Shown: positions 27,304 to 35,810 of the stretch, one piece after another
How positions within the stretch are numbered: the first letter of the stretch is position 1
Layout of the letters: each line of letters opens with the position of its first letter
Source of the DNA: UBA4465 sp002292365
GTDB lineage: Bacteria > Bacteroidota > Bacteroidia > Cytophagales > Cyclobacteriaceae
DNA: 64,000 nucleotides
Direction of reading: 5' to 3'
NCBI GenBank assembly: GCA_943788615.1
Contig: CALSQY010000001.1
Span: 310,001 to 374,000 of the forward strand
Position numbers and translations under genes: made by a program
Notes under the pieces: model-generated
Told to the model about the DNA's origin: nothing
Database searches by the model: none
What the model saw: only the letters and a program-made list of their open reading frames with translations

Positions 27304-27892
27304 TTAACGTATGTTATTTTAATTATTTAACATGAATATAGTTTGTAATTATTTAGTATATAACAAAATAATGACTAAAATTTAACAAGATTTCTTATTT
27401 AAATATACGTTATTTATTTAAAATAAAATAGTTAAAATGCTTATTTTAAGTAAGTTATAGTGATTTATTTTTGAAAAGACTACGGACTGTAGTCTCAAAT
27501 AATTTTTAACTAATTGATTTCAGTATTTTATTTAATTACACCTGTAATTCTCAATACTAAACGGCCATGAGATTTTCAAATTTACAAGCTTATTGCGTAA
27601 CGTAAAAGACCCTCTCATAGTGTGTGATTTTATTAATTGATTTATCATAACACAATCTTCAATGGTTTTTACTTTCTTTGTTAAACTTTCTGAGTTATCT
27701 TATCATATCACCTTCCTTTTGTAAAGAAAATTGATTTTTTTATACATAATGAGTGATTCCGATAAATTTCACATATTTACTAAAGGTTCTAAAAGATCTT
27801 CATAAGGTTTGTTAATAGTAGACCAGTACAAGAAAATAATTAAATACTCCTTAATTCAACTCTTTTTTTCAAAAATTTGCAACCTAAGAAAA
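27304..27892. other. AT-rich intergenic region upstream of the recombinase
   Basis: This stretch of about 590 bases lacks any supportable gene on either strand. Short motifs containing AACGTAT or its reverse complement recur at 27306, 27405 and, as AACGTAA, at 27598; they might be recombinase arm sites, but the copies are short. No tRNA or terminator was recognised. Confidence 0.4.
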
Positions 27893-28978
27893 TTAAGGGA
27901 TTTCCAATATAGCCATTAATTTATGGTTAAGATATAATTTTTCTTTACCCACTTTTTCAGAAATTAAAAAACCAGATTTTTCTAATTCCATTAAATAATT
28001 ACCTACGGTTTTTGGTGTCCCTAATTTAGCATCAATTAAAAACTGTCGTTTCGTATAAGGCAATCTAAATAGTATTTCAACCAATTCTTTAGTATATACT
28101 TTAGGTAATGTTTCCTTAATCTCTGTTGCCATTTGATCCATTAATGAAGTAACATTTTTTAAGCGTTCTAGTCCTTTATTAGCTGTATATTCAACCATTT
28201 CAAGCATGTAAAGTATCCACCCTTCCCAATCATTATTTTCAGTTACCTTTCTCAGTTTCGTATAATAATCAGTCTTATTTTTAATGATATATTCACTTAA
28301 ATAAATAGCAGGTGTATCCAACAGTTTTTCGAGTTTTAGATATAATAATAACAATATGCGTCCTGTTCTACCATTACCATCACTAAAAGGGTGTATCGCT
28401 TCAAATTGATAATGCATTAAAGCCATTTTAATTAATGGATCAATAGCATCGTCACCATTTATAAAAGTTTCGAGATTATGTAACTTTTCTCTTATAATAG
28501 CTTCCCCTGAAGGTGGTGTGTAAATGGTTTCACCATTCGTATTTTTCAAAGCAGTTCCTGGCGTTGTTCTAATACCTGCAGTATTTTTTTTAATGCTTTG
28601 TACAATTTCAACACATAAGTTTGTACTTATAAAAGGTCGAGTTTCTATTTGTTGTAAACCATTCCAAAGTGCTTCTTTGTAGCTTATGACTTCTTTTGTA
28701 GCTGGATTATCAAACTTTTTGTCTGCTACTAAAGATCTATATAAATCATCATTTGTTGTGATGATATTCTCTATTTCTGAACTTGCTTTAGCCTCTTGTA
28801 AATGAATCGTATCCAAAAACAACGTTGGATTTGGTAAATTGGTAAGCATACCATTAAGTTTTGCTAGCGCTCTACTAGCATCAATAGTCTTGCGTAACAC
28901 TTTAGTAGTTTCTAAATTTGTTCTAGGGGGTAATATTGGTAAACTATTGTAAGGTATTTTTCTATTAAATTTTGTCAT
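27893..28978 (-). CDS. Fic family protein (class II, N-terminal inhibitory helix) with winged-helix C-terminus
   Basis: The 361-residue protein has a Fic_N-type region whose helix carries the inhibitory motif SSEIEN (residues 66-71, [S/T]xxxE[G/N]), so it is autoinhibited class II. The Fic core has the complete active-site motif HPFSDGNGRTGR (196-207) with catalytic His196, and the upstream flap TPPSGEA. The C-terminal 80 residues form a winged-helix DNA-binding domain (LPYTKRQFLIDAKLGTPKTVGNYLMELEKSGFL). Family members transfer AMP from ATP to target proteins; the target is unknown. The DNA-binding end suggests autoregulation. It is divergent from a small protein resembling its own C-terminus and lies in a mobile-element island. 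It is intact although both flanks carry broken genes. Confidence 0.9.
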   Translation of the reverse strand: MTKFNRKIPYNSLPILPPRTNLETTKVLRKTIDASRALAKLNGMLTNLPNPTLFLDTIHLQEAKASSEIENIITTNDDLYRSLVADKKFDNPATKEVISYKEALWNGLQQIETRPFISTNLCVEIVQSIKKNTAGIRTTPGTALKNTNGETIYTPPSGEAIIREKLHNLETFINGDDAIDPLIKMALMHYQFEAIHPFSDGNGRTGRILLLLYLKLEKLLDTPAIYLSEYIIKNKTDYYTKLRKVTENNDWEGWILYMLEMVEYTANKGLERLKNVTSLMDQMATEIKETLPKVYTKELVEILFRLPYTKRQFLIDAKLGTPKTVGNYLMELEKSGFLISEKVGKEKLYLNHKLMAILEIP

Positions 28979-29018
28979 TTTAAATAAGGGTACATATTAC
29001 TCACGTAATCTTAACGAG

Positions 29019-29041
29019 GGTAAATATACTGAAAATTTACC
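29019..29041. promoter_or_regulatory. Inverted repeat in the fic/wHTH divergent promoter region, operator candidate
   Basis: Between the two divergent start codons is a perfect inverted repeat with arms GGTAAAT (29019-29025) and ATTTACC (29035-29041) and a 9-base spacer. A direct half-site GGGTACAT occurs at 28988-28995, close to the Fic start. Two halves of such a site one helical turn apart suit a dimeric winged-helix regulator, and both flanking genes encode winged helices. No binding evidence exists in sequence. Confidence 0.5.
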
Positions 29042-29053
29042 TTTATTCTACTT

Positions 29054-29272
29054 ATGAATGTAATTATTACTTTCAATAAACAGATAATAAAAAATAAATT
29101 TAAACATCCGTATACTAAAATCGAATTTGTAGAGAAAGATTTAAAGGTGTCAAGAATTACTGCTGCTAATTACTTGAACACGTTGTCAGATGATGGAATA
29201 TTAACAAAAAAGAAATTAGGTGTTACGAATTACTACATTAATCACGAATTATTTGATATTTTATCAAAATAG
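29054..29272 (+). CDS. Stand-alone winged-helix protein resembling a Fic C-terminal domain
   Basis: The 72-residue protein consists almost only of a winged helix: HPYTKIEFVEKDLKVSRITAANYLNTLSDDGILTKKK, then NYYINHELFDIL. It lines up end to end with the last 60 residues of the Fic protein next door (PYTKRQF ... NYLMELEKSGFL ... YLNHKLMAIL), and even more closely recalls C-termini of other Fic proteins (KIEF...S..TA..YL..L...GIL.....G..NYYIN..LFDIL). It has its own ATG and is divergent from fic. It is either the surviving tail of a second fic gene or a small regulator derived from one. It starts 13 bases after the inverted repeat at 29019-29041. Confidence 0.6.
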   Translation: MNVIITFNKQIIKNKFKHPYTKIEFVEKDLKVSRITAANYLNTLSDDGILTKKKLGVTNYYINHELFDILSK

Positions 29273-29373
29273 TAATTCAGTTAAATTTGTTTTTGTTATA
29301 GTAATTAATTTGAAATCCCCTCCTTTATCCCACCTTAAGTTAAGGTAAAATGGACTTCTCCAGAGGTCCCTCT

Positions 29374-29400
29374 TGTAAAACGTCAGCCTAATGTTTACTA
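29374..29400 (+). repeat. Left terminal inverted repeat of the second IS
   Basis: It begins TGTAAAACGTCAGCC and contains CTAATGTTTAC, which is repeated in inverted orientation at the other end of the element. Confidence 0.8.
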
Positions 29401-29481
29401 CTTAAGAGATAAAGTTAAGTAACAGTTTATTATCTTGAAAGATGTCTTTCAAGACTTTATCAAATCTTAAAAAAGTAAATA

Positions 29482-29844
29482 ATGGGAAAAGTAGGAAGAC
29501 CAATAAAAAGAACTGCTGAGGCAGTTGTAAAAGATATCAGAAGACAAACCAGAAGAAAGTTTGGTTCTGAAGAAAAAATCAGAATCGTTCTTGAAGGATT
29601 AAAAGGAGAAGAATCAATTTCAGAAATTTGTCGTAAAGAAGGAATAGCACCAGCGCTCTACTATCGTTGGAGCAAGGACTTTATTGAAGCAGGTAAAAAG
29701 CGTTTAAATGACGATACAGAGCGTGATGTTAATACCGGAGAAGTTAAAGATCTCAAGGATGAATCGCAGAACCTTAAACTGGTTGCTGCAGAGCAAGCTC
29801 TTGAAATCAGAGTACTCAAAAAAAGCTTGCGTGGTCTAGCATAA
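29482..29844 (+). CDS. IS3-family transposase OrfA (second IS)
   Basis: The 120-residue protein has a basic start (RPIKRTAEAVVKDIRRQTRR), the IS3 OrfA helix-turn-helix (FGSEEKIRIVLEGLKGEESISEICRKEGI ... YYRWSKDF) and a C-terminal coiled-coil-like segment. A run of seven A at 29818-29824 lies near the end, and the -1 frame is open from there to the orfB ATG at 29859, as in copy A, so -1 frameshifting could yield OrfAB. Confidence 0.9.
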   Translation: MGKVGRPIKRTAEAVVKDIRRQTRRKFGSEEKIRIVLEGLKGEESISEICRKEGIAPALYYRWSKDFIEAGKKRLNDDTERDVNTGEVKDLKDESQNLKLVAAEQALEIRVLKKSLRGLA

Positions 29845-29858
29845 AGTTCAGAAAGTAT

Positions 29859-30826
29859 ATGCGCTTTACTCAAGATGAAAAATACGAGATCATCCGATTG
29901 GTTGAAGACTCAGAACTTGGCGTGAACAGAACACTTGGTGAGCTGGACATTTCAAAAAGGACGTTTTACAACTGGTATGGAAAGTATACTAAGCATGGTT
30001 ATGATGGTCTTTCACCTAAAAGACGTACCAATAACAGCCAGTGGAATAGAATACCTGACCAAGTTCGAAATGAAGTGGTTGAACTTGCTTTGGAAGTTCC
30101 CGAACTGTCTCCAAGAGAGCTTGCTTACCGCATGATTGATCAAAATGGTTACTTCATATCTGAAAGTAGTGTATATCGGATACTCAAATCAAGAGGACTG
30201 ATTACTTCTCCAGCATATATGTGATGAGAGCTTGTGATGAGTTCAAGGATAAAACAACCCGAGTGCATCAAATGTGGCAAACTGATTTTACATACTTTAA
30301 AATAATTGGATGGGGTTGGTATTACCTATCTACTATTTTAGATGATTACAGCCGTTATATTGTACACTGGGAGCTATGCTCTAATATGAAAGCTGATGAG
30401 GTCACCAGAGCGATTGATAGTGCTTTAGAAAAAGCTAGCCTAGATAAGAACAACAGCCCCAGACTGCTCAGTGATAATGGTTCTTACTACATCAGTTCAG
30501 AACTTGCTGAGTACATTAAGGATAAGGGAATGAGTCATGTTAGAGGAAGACCTTTGCACCCGCAGACGCAAGGAAAAATAGAACGTTGGCACAGATCAAT
30601 GAAAAACATTGTAAAACTTGAAAATTATTATTTACCTGGGGATTTAATAAACAGACTTGAAGAGTTTGTTGAGTATTACAACAACGAACGAGATCACGAA
30701 TCATTGAAAAATCTAACACCGGCGGATGTGTACTTTGGACGCGGACATGAGATCTTAAAACAACGGCATTTAATTAAACTAAAAACAATGAAAAAAGAAG
30801 AAAGCAACACCTGTTGCAACGATTAA
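29859..30826 (+). pseudogene. IS3-family transposase OrfB (second IS), one frameshift
   Basis: The first part (to 30224) carries the N-terminal HTH_21 region; the second (from 30221) carries the rve integrase core with Asp in QTDFTYF, Asp in LLSDNGSYYIS and Glu in TQGKIERWHRSM. The junction at TATATGTGATGAGAG has an indel that ends the first frame just before MMRACDEFKDKTT; comparison with the copy A protein shows the two parts should be continuous (about 322 residues). All catalytic residues are kept. If the indel is real, this copy cannot transpose itself. Confidence 0.85.
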
Positions 30827-30851
30827 ATTTATGACTTAACTTTGATTATCT

Positions 30852-30878
30852 TGGTAAACATTAGTTTGAAGACTTACA
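30852..30878 (-). repeat. Right terminal inverted repeat of the second IS
   Basis: On the - strand it begins TGTAAGTCTTCAAAC and continues with CTAATGTTTACCA. The following TCT matches the bases before the left end. Confidence 0.8.
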
Positions 30879-30911
30879 TCTAATATTAATGGTTTTCTTT
30901 TGTATAATAAT

Positions 30912-31292
30912 CTAGTTATAATCTACAATAATTTTATTTTTGCCTATTTGAATACTTTTTGGCTTATCTATAAAACTAATACTTGTGCCGTTTATGTTAT
31001 AAATATATTCAGAGTTTTGTGGTGTGTCTTTGTTAGTTCTATTCTTTTTTAATTTTGTGCCGATTTGATTTTTTGATGTCAATGTTACTTTTGACTTTGT
31101 AGATATTGAAGCTTGAGAGGTTAATTTCTTTTTAGTAAAGGTATCTCCATCTTTCTTAAACAAGGCTCTAAGGTTATTAATGGTAGCCACCGAAACAGCC
31201 ATTGTTTCTGCAACTTGCTTACTAGTTTTGCCCTCCAGTAATAAAGATCGAATATTTTTTCTTTCTTGTTCTTTGAGTCTCTTATTTTTCAT
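30912..31292 (-). CDS. Small helix-turn-helix protein of unknown function
   Basis: The 126-residue protein begins with a homeodomain-like helix-turn-helix (EQERKNIRSLLLEGKTSKQVAETMAVSVATINNLRALFKKDGD) similar to resolvase/transposase-type DNA-binding domains. A Lys/Thr-rich linker follows, then a short beta-rich tail (YIYNINGTSISFIDKPKSIQIGKNKIIVDY). Tail and linker match nothing I know. It lies 33 bases beyond the right end of the second IS and 73 bases downstream of the exporter gene on the same strand. It may be a regulator of the capsule locus or a mobile-element gene; neither is shown. Confidence 0.6.
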   Translation of the reverse strand: MKNKRLKEQERKNIRSLLLEGKTSKQVAETMAVSVATINNLRALFKKDGDTFTKKKLTSQASISTKSKVTLTSKNQIGTKLKKNRTNKDTPQNSEYIYNINGTSISFIDKPKSIQIGKNKIIVDYN

Positions 31293-31365
31293 TTTAAAAA
31301 TTATATGTTGATTATTTCTGTTATAAACTTAAATATACAAAGATTATAAATAATTTACTATACTT

Positions 31366-33840
31366 TTATGAAATAATATATAATTCTACTGCGTTCAACG
31401 AATTAATAATCAAAGTCAGTGAAGCCAGTGCTGAGGCCAAACCAACGATTTCGGCCACACTGGTTTTAGTACTTTCAGGCTTTCTAGGAATAATGATTTC
31501 AGTTCCGGGTAATACTTTGGGATAAAACCGAAAGCCTAAAAAAGTAGTTGTTCTTTGCGAGGATCCATTCGCGTAAATGACATAAGATTTAGATTTTTTG
31601 GCAGCTGATGAAAACCCACCCGCACGACCAATATATTTACCTAAAGATAAGCCAGAGGAGTATTTGATCTTACTGGGATTGAGCACTTCACCACGGACTT
31701 GTACGGTATTGAATGCCTTGGGGATGCTGATAATGTCTCCTTCTTGAAGGGTCATGTTGGCATCACTATTTGGATTTAAAATAATTGCTGCCAAATCGAT
31801 ACCGATAGACTCGTCCAAATCAAGTTTTTTGAGGGCTTGCTCATAGGCAGCCGTATCATTTTCTAAAATAGAGAGGACTTGATTGCGTTTGATGTCCGCT
31901 CTATAATTGGTAATGTCGTTGGATGGATGCGGCATAATCTGACCTTCTTATGAGCATGGCTCCCTGCTGTGTAGGCCTCATCACGAAGACCTCCTGCGCG
32001 AACAAGAAGGTCATAGATCGTTTCCGATGTTGATTTCAACCCATATTTGCCTGGATACTTGACCTCTCCTTCTATTTCGACCAATTCTTGTAAACCATAT
32101 CCTGGCGCCCGGCGGATAGTGATCAAGTCGAAGGGCAGCAACTTCATTTTAGATGCTTTAGGACTCAATGTTAGGTTTTCATCGATCTTAAAATTGAAAA
32201 TTTCAGCAACTGCATTTTCATTATCGAGTGCTCCTCTTCGGGCAACTTCCACATTGGCTCGGGCAGCAGAGGTTTTAAAGCCATCGGCGAGCAGAATGAG
32301 ATCTTCTACGGTCATATTGGCGATGTAAGGATAATTACCTCCTTTTTGAATTTCTCCTTCGATCCGCACGGTCTCTTCCTCTTTGAGATCTTGGATGGAT
32401 AGAATTTTGATGAAATCTTCATTTTTCAGGGCGATATCTGAGGTTCCGTTCACGACTTCTCCCACGTTGAAGGGTTCATTGGTCAAGCTCAGGTCGGGGT
32501 CCAGTCGGATGATGATTCCGCGCCCAAGAAAAGCATCCGCAGCAAGCCCCCCGGACTGCTCAAGTAATGATGACAGCATGAGGCCTTCTGTATACTCAAA
32601 GGTCCCTGGAAAGTTTACGGCGCCCTCTATTTGGATCCGATTGAGAAAACGATGGCTGATGGGTGGTATTTTGATTTCATCCCCATTCATCAATGAGCTA
32701 CTGTCATTGAGAGATAAACTTTTGATTGTGCGGAAGTTGCCTGTTTTTCTTCTGACCGTCACGCGATCCGTATAGCCCATGTCTGTGGGACCCCCAGCGT
32801 ATTCAAAGAGCTGAGCCAACGATTCACCTGCCATCATATCATAAAAAGCGGGCCGCTTGATCTCGCCATCTAATAAAGACGCGGGTATCATAGGGCTTGA
32901 CGATCACCACATCCCCATCACTCAGACTGATGTCTTGACCTTCGCCGAAGATGAGCAACTGATAGGCATCTAAGCGCCCATGAAATTTCCCATTTCGGTA
33001 AACTTCAATTTTTCGCAGACTGCCCGTTTCTTGGGGACCGCCCGCCAAGTAGAGGGCATTGAAGGCACTGCCTAAGGAGGACATCGTATAGGTACCCGGT
33101 ACCATCACTTCGCCAATCACATTGATACGAATGCTACGTATTTGACCGAGGCTTATTTGTGAATAGGTCGAGGACCCCAACGTTCCATAGAGGGTCTTGA
33201 GTTTGGCATTGATTTTTTTCTTGGCTACCCCTATTTCTAGACCATTGAGATAAATGGGGCCTAAGCGTTCGATACGGATGTAGCCATCGGGTGAGATTTG
33301 CTCCTGATATGTTTGTTCAGAGTCTCCCCAGAGATCAATAATGATTTCATCACCCGGTCCTAACCGGTAATTGATGGGAGTAGGGATGTTGACGTTGGGC
33401 TCAAAACTCAGTTGGTTGTTTTCGAAATAATCCATACCAAAAATTTTTGGGAGGGTATCAGTTTTTTCTCCCATCAGCTCACCGAAAGGGTCAAACAAAT
33501 CTTTTTCATCCTCTCTGTCTTCTTGTTCATAATTTTGGCGCATTCTGGAGTCCGCCTTACCTTCATTGTTTTGTCCTTTTTTATCAGTGCCCCCTGCTTT
33601 TATTTTATTGATGCGTGCTCTGAACTTACTGATTTGGGCATCAGACATACCACGGGCCTTGGCCCCCAAGAGCAGTTGATCTTCAGTATAACCGCCTTCC
33701 TCTGCTTTTTGAATGAAGGATTTGAGTTGATCATCCGATAATTTATCAAGATCTGGGATCTCTTGACTGACGGCAGGGAAGTAAATGACAAGGATGCCAA
33801 GGGAGAGGATGAGAAAGATCCTTTTTAGTTTAATGTTCAT
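31366..33840 (-). pseudogene. Polysaccharide export protein (Wza/SLBB family), frameshifted
   Basis: Read on the - strand this is a large SLBB-type exporter of about 820 residues: a signal peptide (MNIKLKRIFLILSLGILVIYF, start chosen at 33840 rather than the in-frame ATG at 33900), a helical linker, a Poly_export domain (INYRLGPGDEIIIDLWG ... YIRIERLGPIYLNG) and several SLBB repeats (IEGAVNFPGTFEYTEGLMLSSLLEQSGG, IEGEVKYPGKY, VRGEVLNPSKI). Slips occur near 32875 (extra T), 31950 and 31925. The C-terminus is a hydrophobic helix (VGLASALASLTLIINSL). Such proteins form the outer-membrane channel for capsule or exopolysaccharide. No Wzc-like kinase is next to it in this window. Confidence 0.85.
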
Positions 33841-33978
33841 GGAGTATTCATTATTAAATCGCAAATTTAAAGGCTTTGGCATGAAATTCGAAGGTTTCAT
33901 GATTTTTTCTTAGGCCAACCTGCACAAGGGCCAGCCGCATAATGGCTTCTGATGCAGCAGCGCGCAGCTCAAGCGCGA

Positions 33979-34803
33979 TTACTTGTACCGCCAATAAATA
34001 AAATACCACTCTTTCATAAACCCATGATTAATGCGGTCCAAGCGGGCAATATCGAGGGTAAGCTCATTTTGATAGGCCTCAAGGAGGGAACCGAATGTGT
34101 CCCATAGGGACCGCTCACTGAGATTGTGTCGTAAATAATGATCATTTTGGATTAATTTTCTATTTTTAACCCAAAAAGCGGAATCCTTTAAAGTGAGGAT
34201 ACCCAAATCTTGGGTCCATTGGTTTTTGATGCGTTATTTGAAATCTACCACCAATAATCTTTCCTGCTGATTGAGGAGAAGCAATTGATTGATCAAACGA
34301 CCCCGATCTAACTCCTCTATAATTTGCGTGGCTTCAGAGACCAATTTGAAATCTAAATCCCCCTGTTCAAAAAGAGCAAAAAGCATTTGAGGTTCGTCAA
34401 AAGCAGTAATCTCAGCGTAAGTAGCGATGGGGATGGCGTGTTTAGGGTCATAGAGTGAATCCTCGGGGGCTAAAATAAATAGGGGGCCTTGGTCCACATC
34501 TCAACGACGCAATTGCTGGCGATAAATTTGTTTGATTTGCTCATTATGAATGAGGTATTGGTTGGTATATTGCTGTACAGCATGGAGTTCTTGGACGATG
34601 TCTTTCAACAAGTCGGCATAGGTCATGCGGGTCTCATATGCTTCCCTTTTGCTTTCTACATAGAAAGAAAAGGTAATGACGATGAAAATACCTAGAAACT
34701 CCATAAAGTATTTCTTAATTCGATCAAATAAATCACCCCAAGTAAATGTTTTTCCTAGGGTAAAAAGCTTGACGTACCCATGTGTGGGGGGTTTATTTTT
34801 CAT
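33979..34803 (-). pseudogene. DUF6090-like membrane-anchored protein with two in-frame stops
   Basis: On the - strand one frame runs through 34803-33979 with only two stops: TGA at 34503-34501 (RR-stop-DVDQG, where TGG is likely) and TAA at 34236-34234 (DFK-stop-RIKNQW). No indel is needed. The protein would be about 274 residues: a basic cytoplasmic start, one membrane helix (FMEFLGIFIVITFSFYVE), ESKREAYETR, and a helical region. KYFMEFLGIFIVITFSFYVE followed by R-x-A/E repeats is the pattern of the DUF6090 family common in Bacteroidota, of unknown function. In-frame nonsense changes are hard to blame on homopolymer errors, so this is a likely true pseudogene. Confidence 0.65.
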
Positions 34804-34809
34804 AAAGGT

Positions 34810-35605
34810 TCAAAATGAAGCTTCATTTTGATGAGTAAAGGAGTTAAAAGCCTCTAGTGCTGCCCAGAGGCTTTTAAAATTTATATTTAGGGTAGGAGTG
34901 GTCGCTCCCATCACAGGTCGCATGGACCATTGAATGGGTTTCAATTTGTTTTGCTGTAAAACACTTATGGCGGCGCCCCCTGAGAGATGTTTCATTACGT
35001 TTTCTAAGTTGTCGTAGGCATCGTAAGTCATCATGCTGGCATAAAATGTGCCTTGGGGGGTTACTTTCAACCCCAATCCCCATCCCACCATGCCTGAGGC
35101 GGCCATGTTCTTTTTAAAATGGGGGATTACGATATTTTGGTTTGTTCCAAAATTAAGTTCAAATTTTCGGGAGAAGCGAAATTAAAGATGACGTATTGGC
35201 CCGGGGCAATGGCTGCGATCTCTTGATTCATGGCATAATAATGTCGATCCGTTTTCAAATCAGAAAAGCCCTCGTACAAGATGCTCGTTTCGACTCCTAT
35301 CACCGCTTGGGCATGGTTCCACGAGGGGGCTTGACCTATGGCATTTTCAATGTCTTTGTAGACATTGATCTATAGATATTTGTAGTCATCAACTCCTGGA
35401 TTAAAAGCTTTCATCAAGGCCCAAAACTCTAAATTTCCATTGTTGACGGCATGTTGAGCTATTTTTTTGAATAGTTGAGGTCTATGTTTTCAAAATGATT
35501 GATCTGCGCGGCCGGTACTTGTACAGGATGCAGGACCACAATTTGAGTAAGTAAAGTATGGGTAATTACCAAGCATACGAGATAGATGCGTTTTTTTTGA
35601 TTTAT
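34810..35605 (-). pseudogene. Exported protein of unknown function, decayed
   Basis: The - strand reading begins with an ATA where ATG is expected (35605-35603, then NQKKRIYLVCLVITHTLL, a signal peptide). It shows a frame slip near 35475, an in-frame TAG near 35370 (DDYKYL-stop-INVYKDIENAIGQ), a slip near 35145, and then runs cleanly (MAASGMVGWGLGLKV ... TFYASMMTYDAYDNLENVMKHL) to 34810. The product would be about 265 residues. I do not recognise the family; the YIFNFASPENLN and NVMKHL segments suggest a periplasmic alpha/beta protein. Loss of start, nonsense change and indels together indicate real decay. Its neighbour at 33979 shows the same. Confidence 0.6.
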
Positions 35606-35776
35606 TTATTTGATGGGTTAAAAATTTAATTGAAATTAAGGCTCATTGTTTTCATGTTAACTAGTAAAAGTTAAGGGGAAGATGTTTCCTTGATAAATGA
35701 ATGGGTTGAGAATATTTATTGGGGAGCACGGTTAGAAATCAAAGATAAATAGTTGGAAATTTCAGTAAGCAGAAAA

Positions 35777-35802
35777 TAATTATTACATTTATGTAATAAT
35801 TA
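35777..35802. promoter_or_regulatory. 26-bp perfect palindrome before the MerR-like gene, operator candidate
   Basis: Two 12-base arms, TAATTATTACAT (35777-35788) and ATGTAATAATTA (35791-35802), are separated by TT. The site ends 8 bases before the start codon at 35811, where it would cover the promoter-start region. A perfect palindrome this long is unlikely by chance even in AT-rich DNA and suits a dimeric regulator such as the MerR-like product itself. Confidence 0.65.
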
Positions 35803-35810
35803 ATAAAGCA

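Larger units (their letters stand above)
29374..30878 (+). mobile_element. IS3-family insertion sequence (second type), 1505 bp, with 3-bp target duplication
   Basis: Imperfect terminal inverted repeats bound the element: the left end begins TGTAAAACGTCAGCC and the right end, read inward, begins TGTAAGTCTTCAAAC; both continue with CTAATGTTTAC. About 21 of 27 positions match. The element is flanked by TCT on both sides (29371-29373 and 30879-30881), a plausible 3-bp target duplication, so it arrived by simple transposition. It carries orfA and an orfB broken by one indel. Its ends (TGTA..) and proteins place it in the same subgroup as copy A at 12839, but it is a different element. Confidence 0.85.

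Noticed and set aside
27304..27892. tRNA gene or attachment site near the recombinase
   Set aside because: No cloverleaf or CCA-type acceptor stem could be drawn, and the short AACGTAT repeats are too short to call att sites.
29661..29873. Open frame on the - strand within the second IS
   Set aside because: Antisense to orfA with serine/leucine-rich, low-complexity translation.
32047..32775. Two + strand open frames inside the SLBB exporter
   Set aside because: The - strand carries clear SLBB repeats; the + strand frames are shadows.
33979..34803. Stop-codon readthrough or recoding in the DUF6090-like gene
   Set aside because: TGA and TAA both occur and a neighbour also has TAG, a lost start and indels; decay explains all of these more simply.
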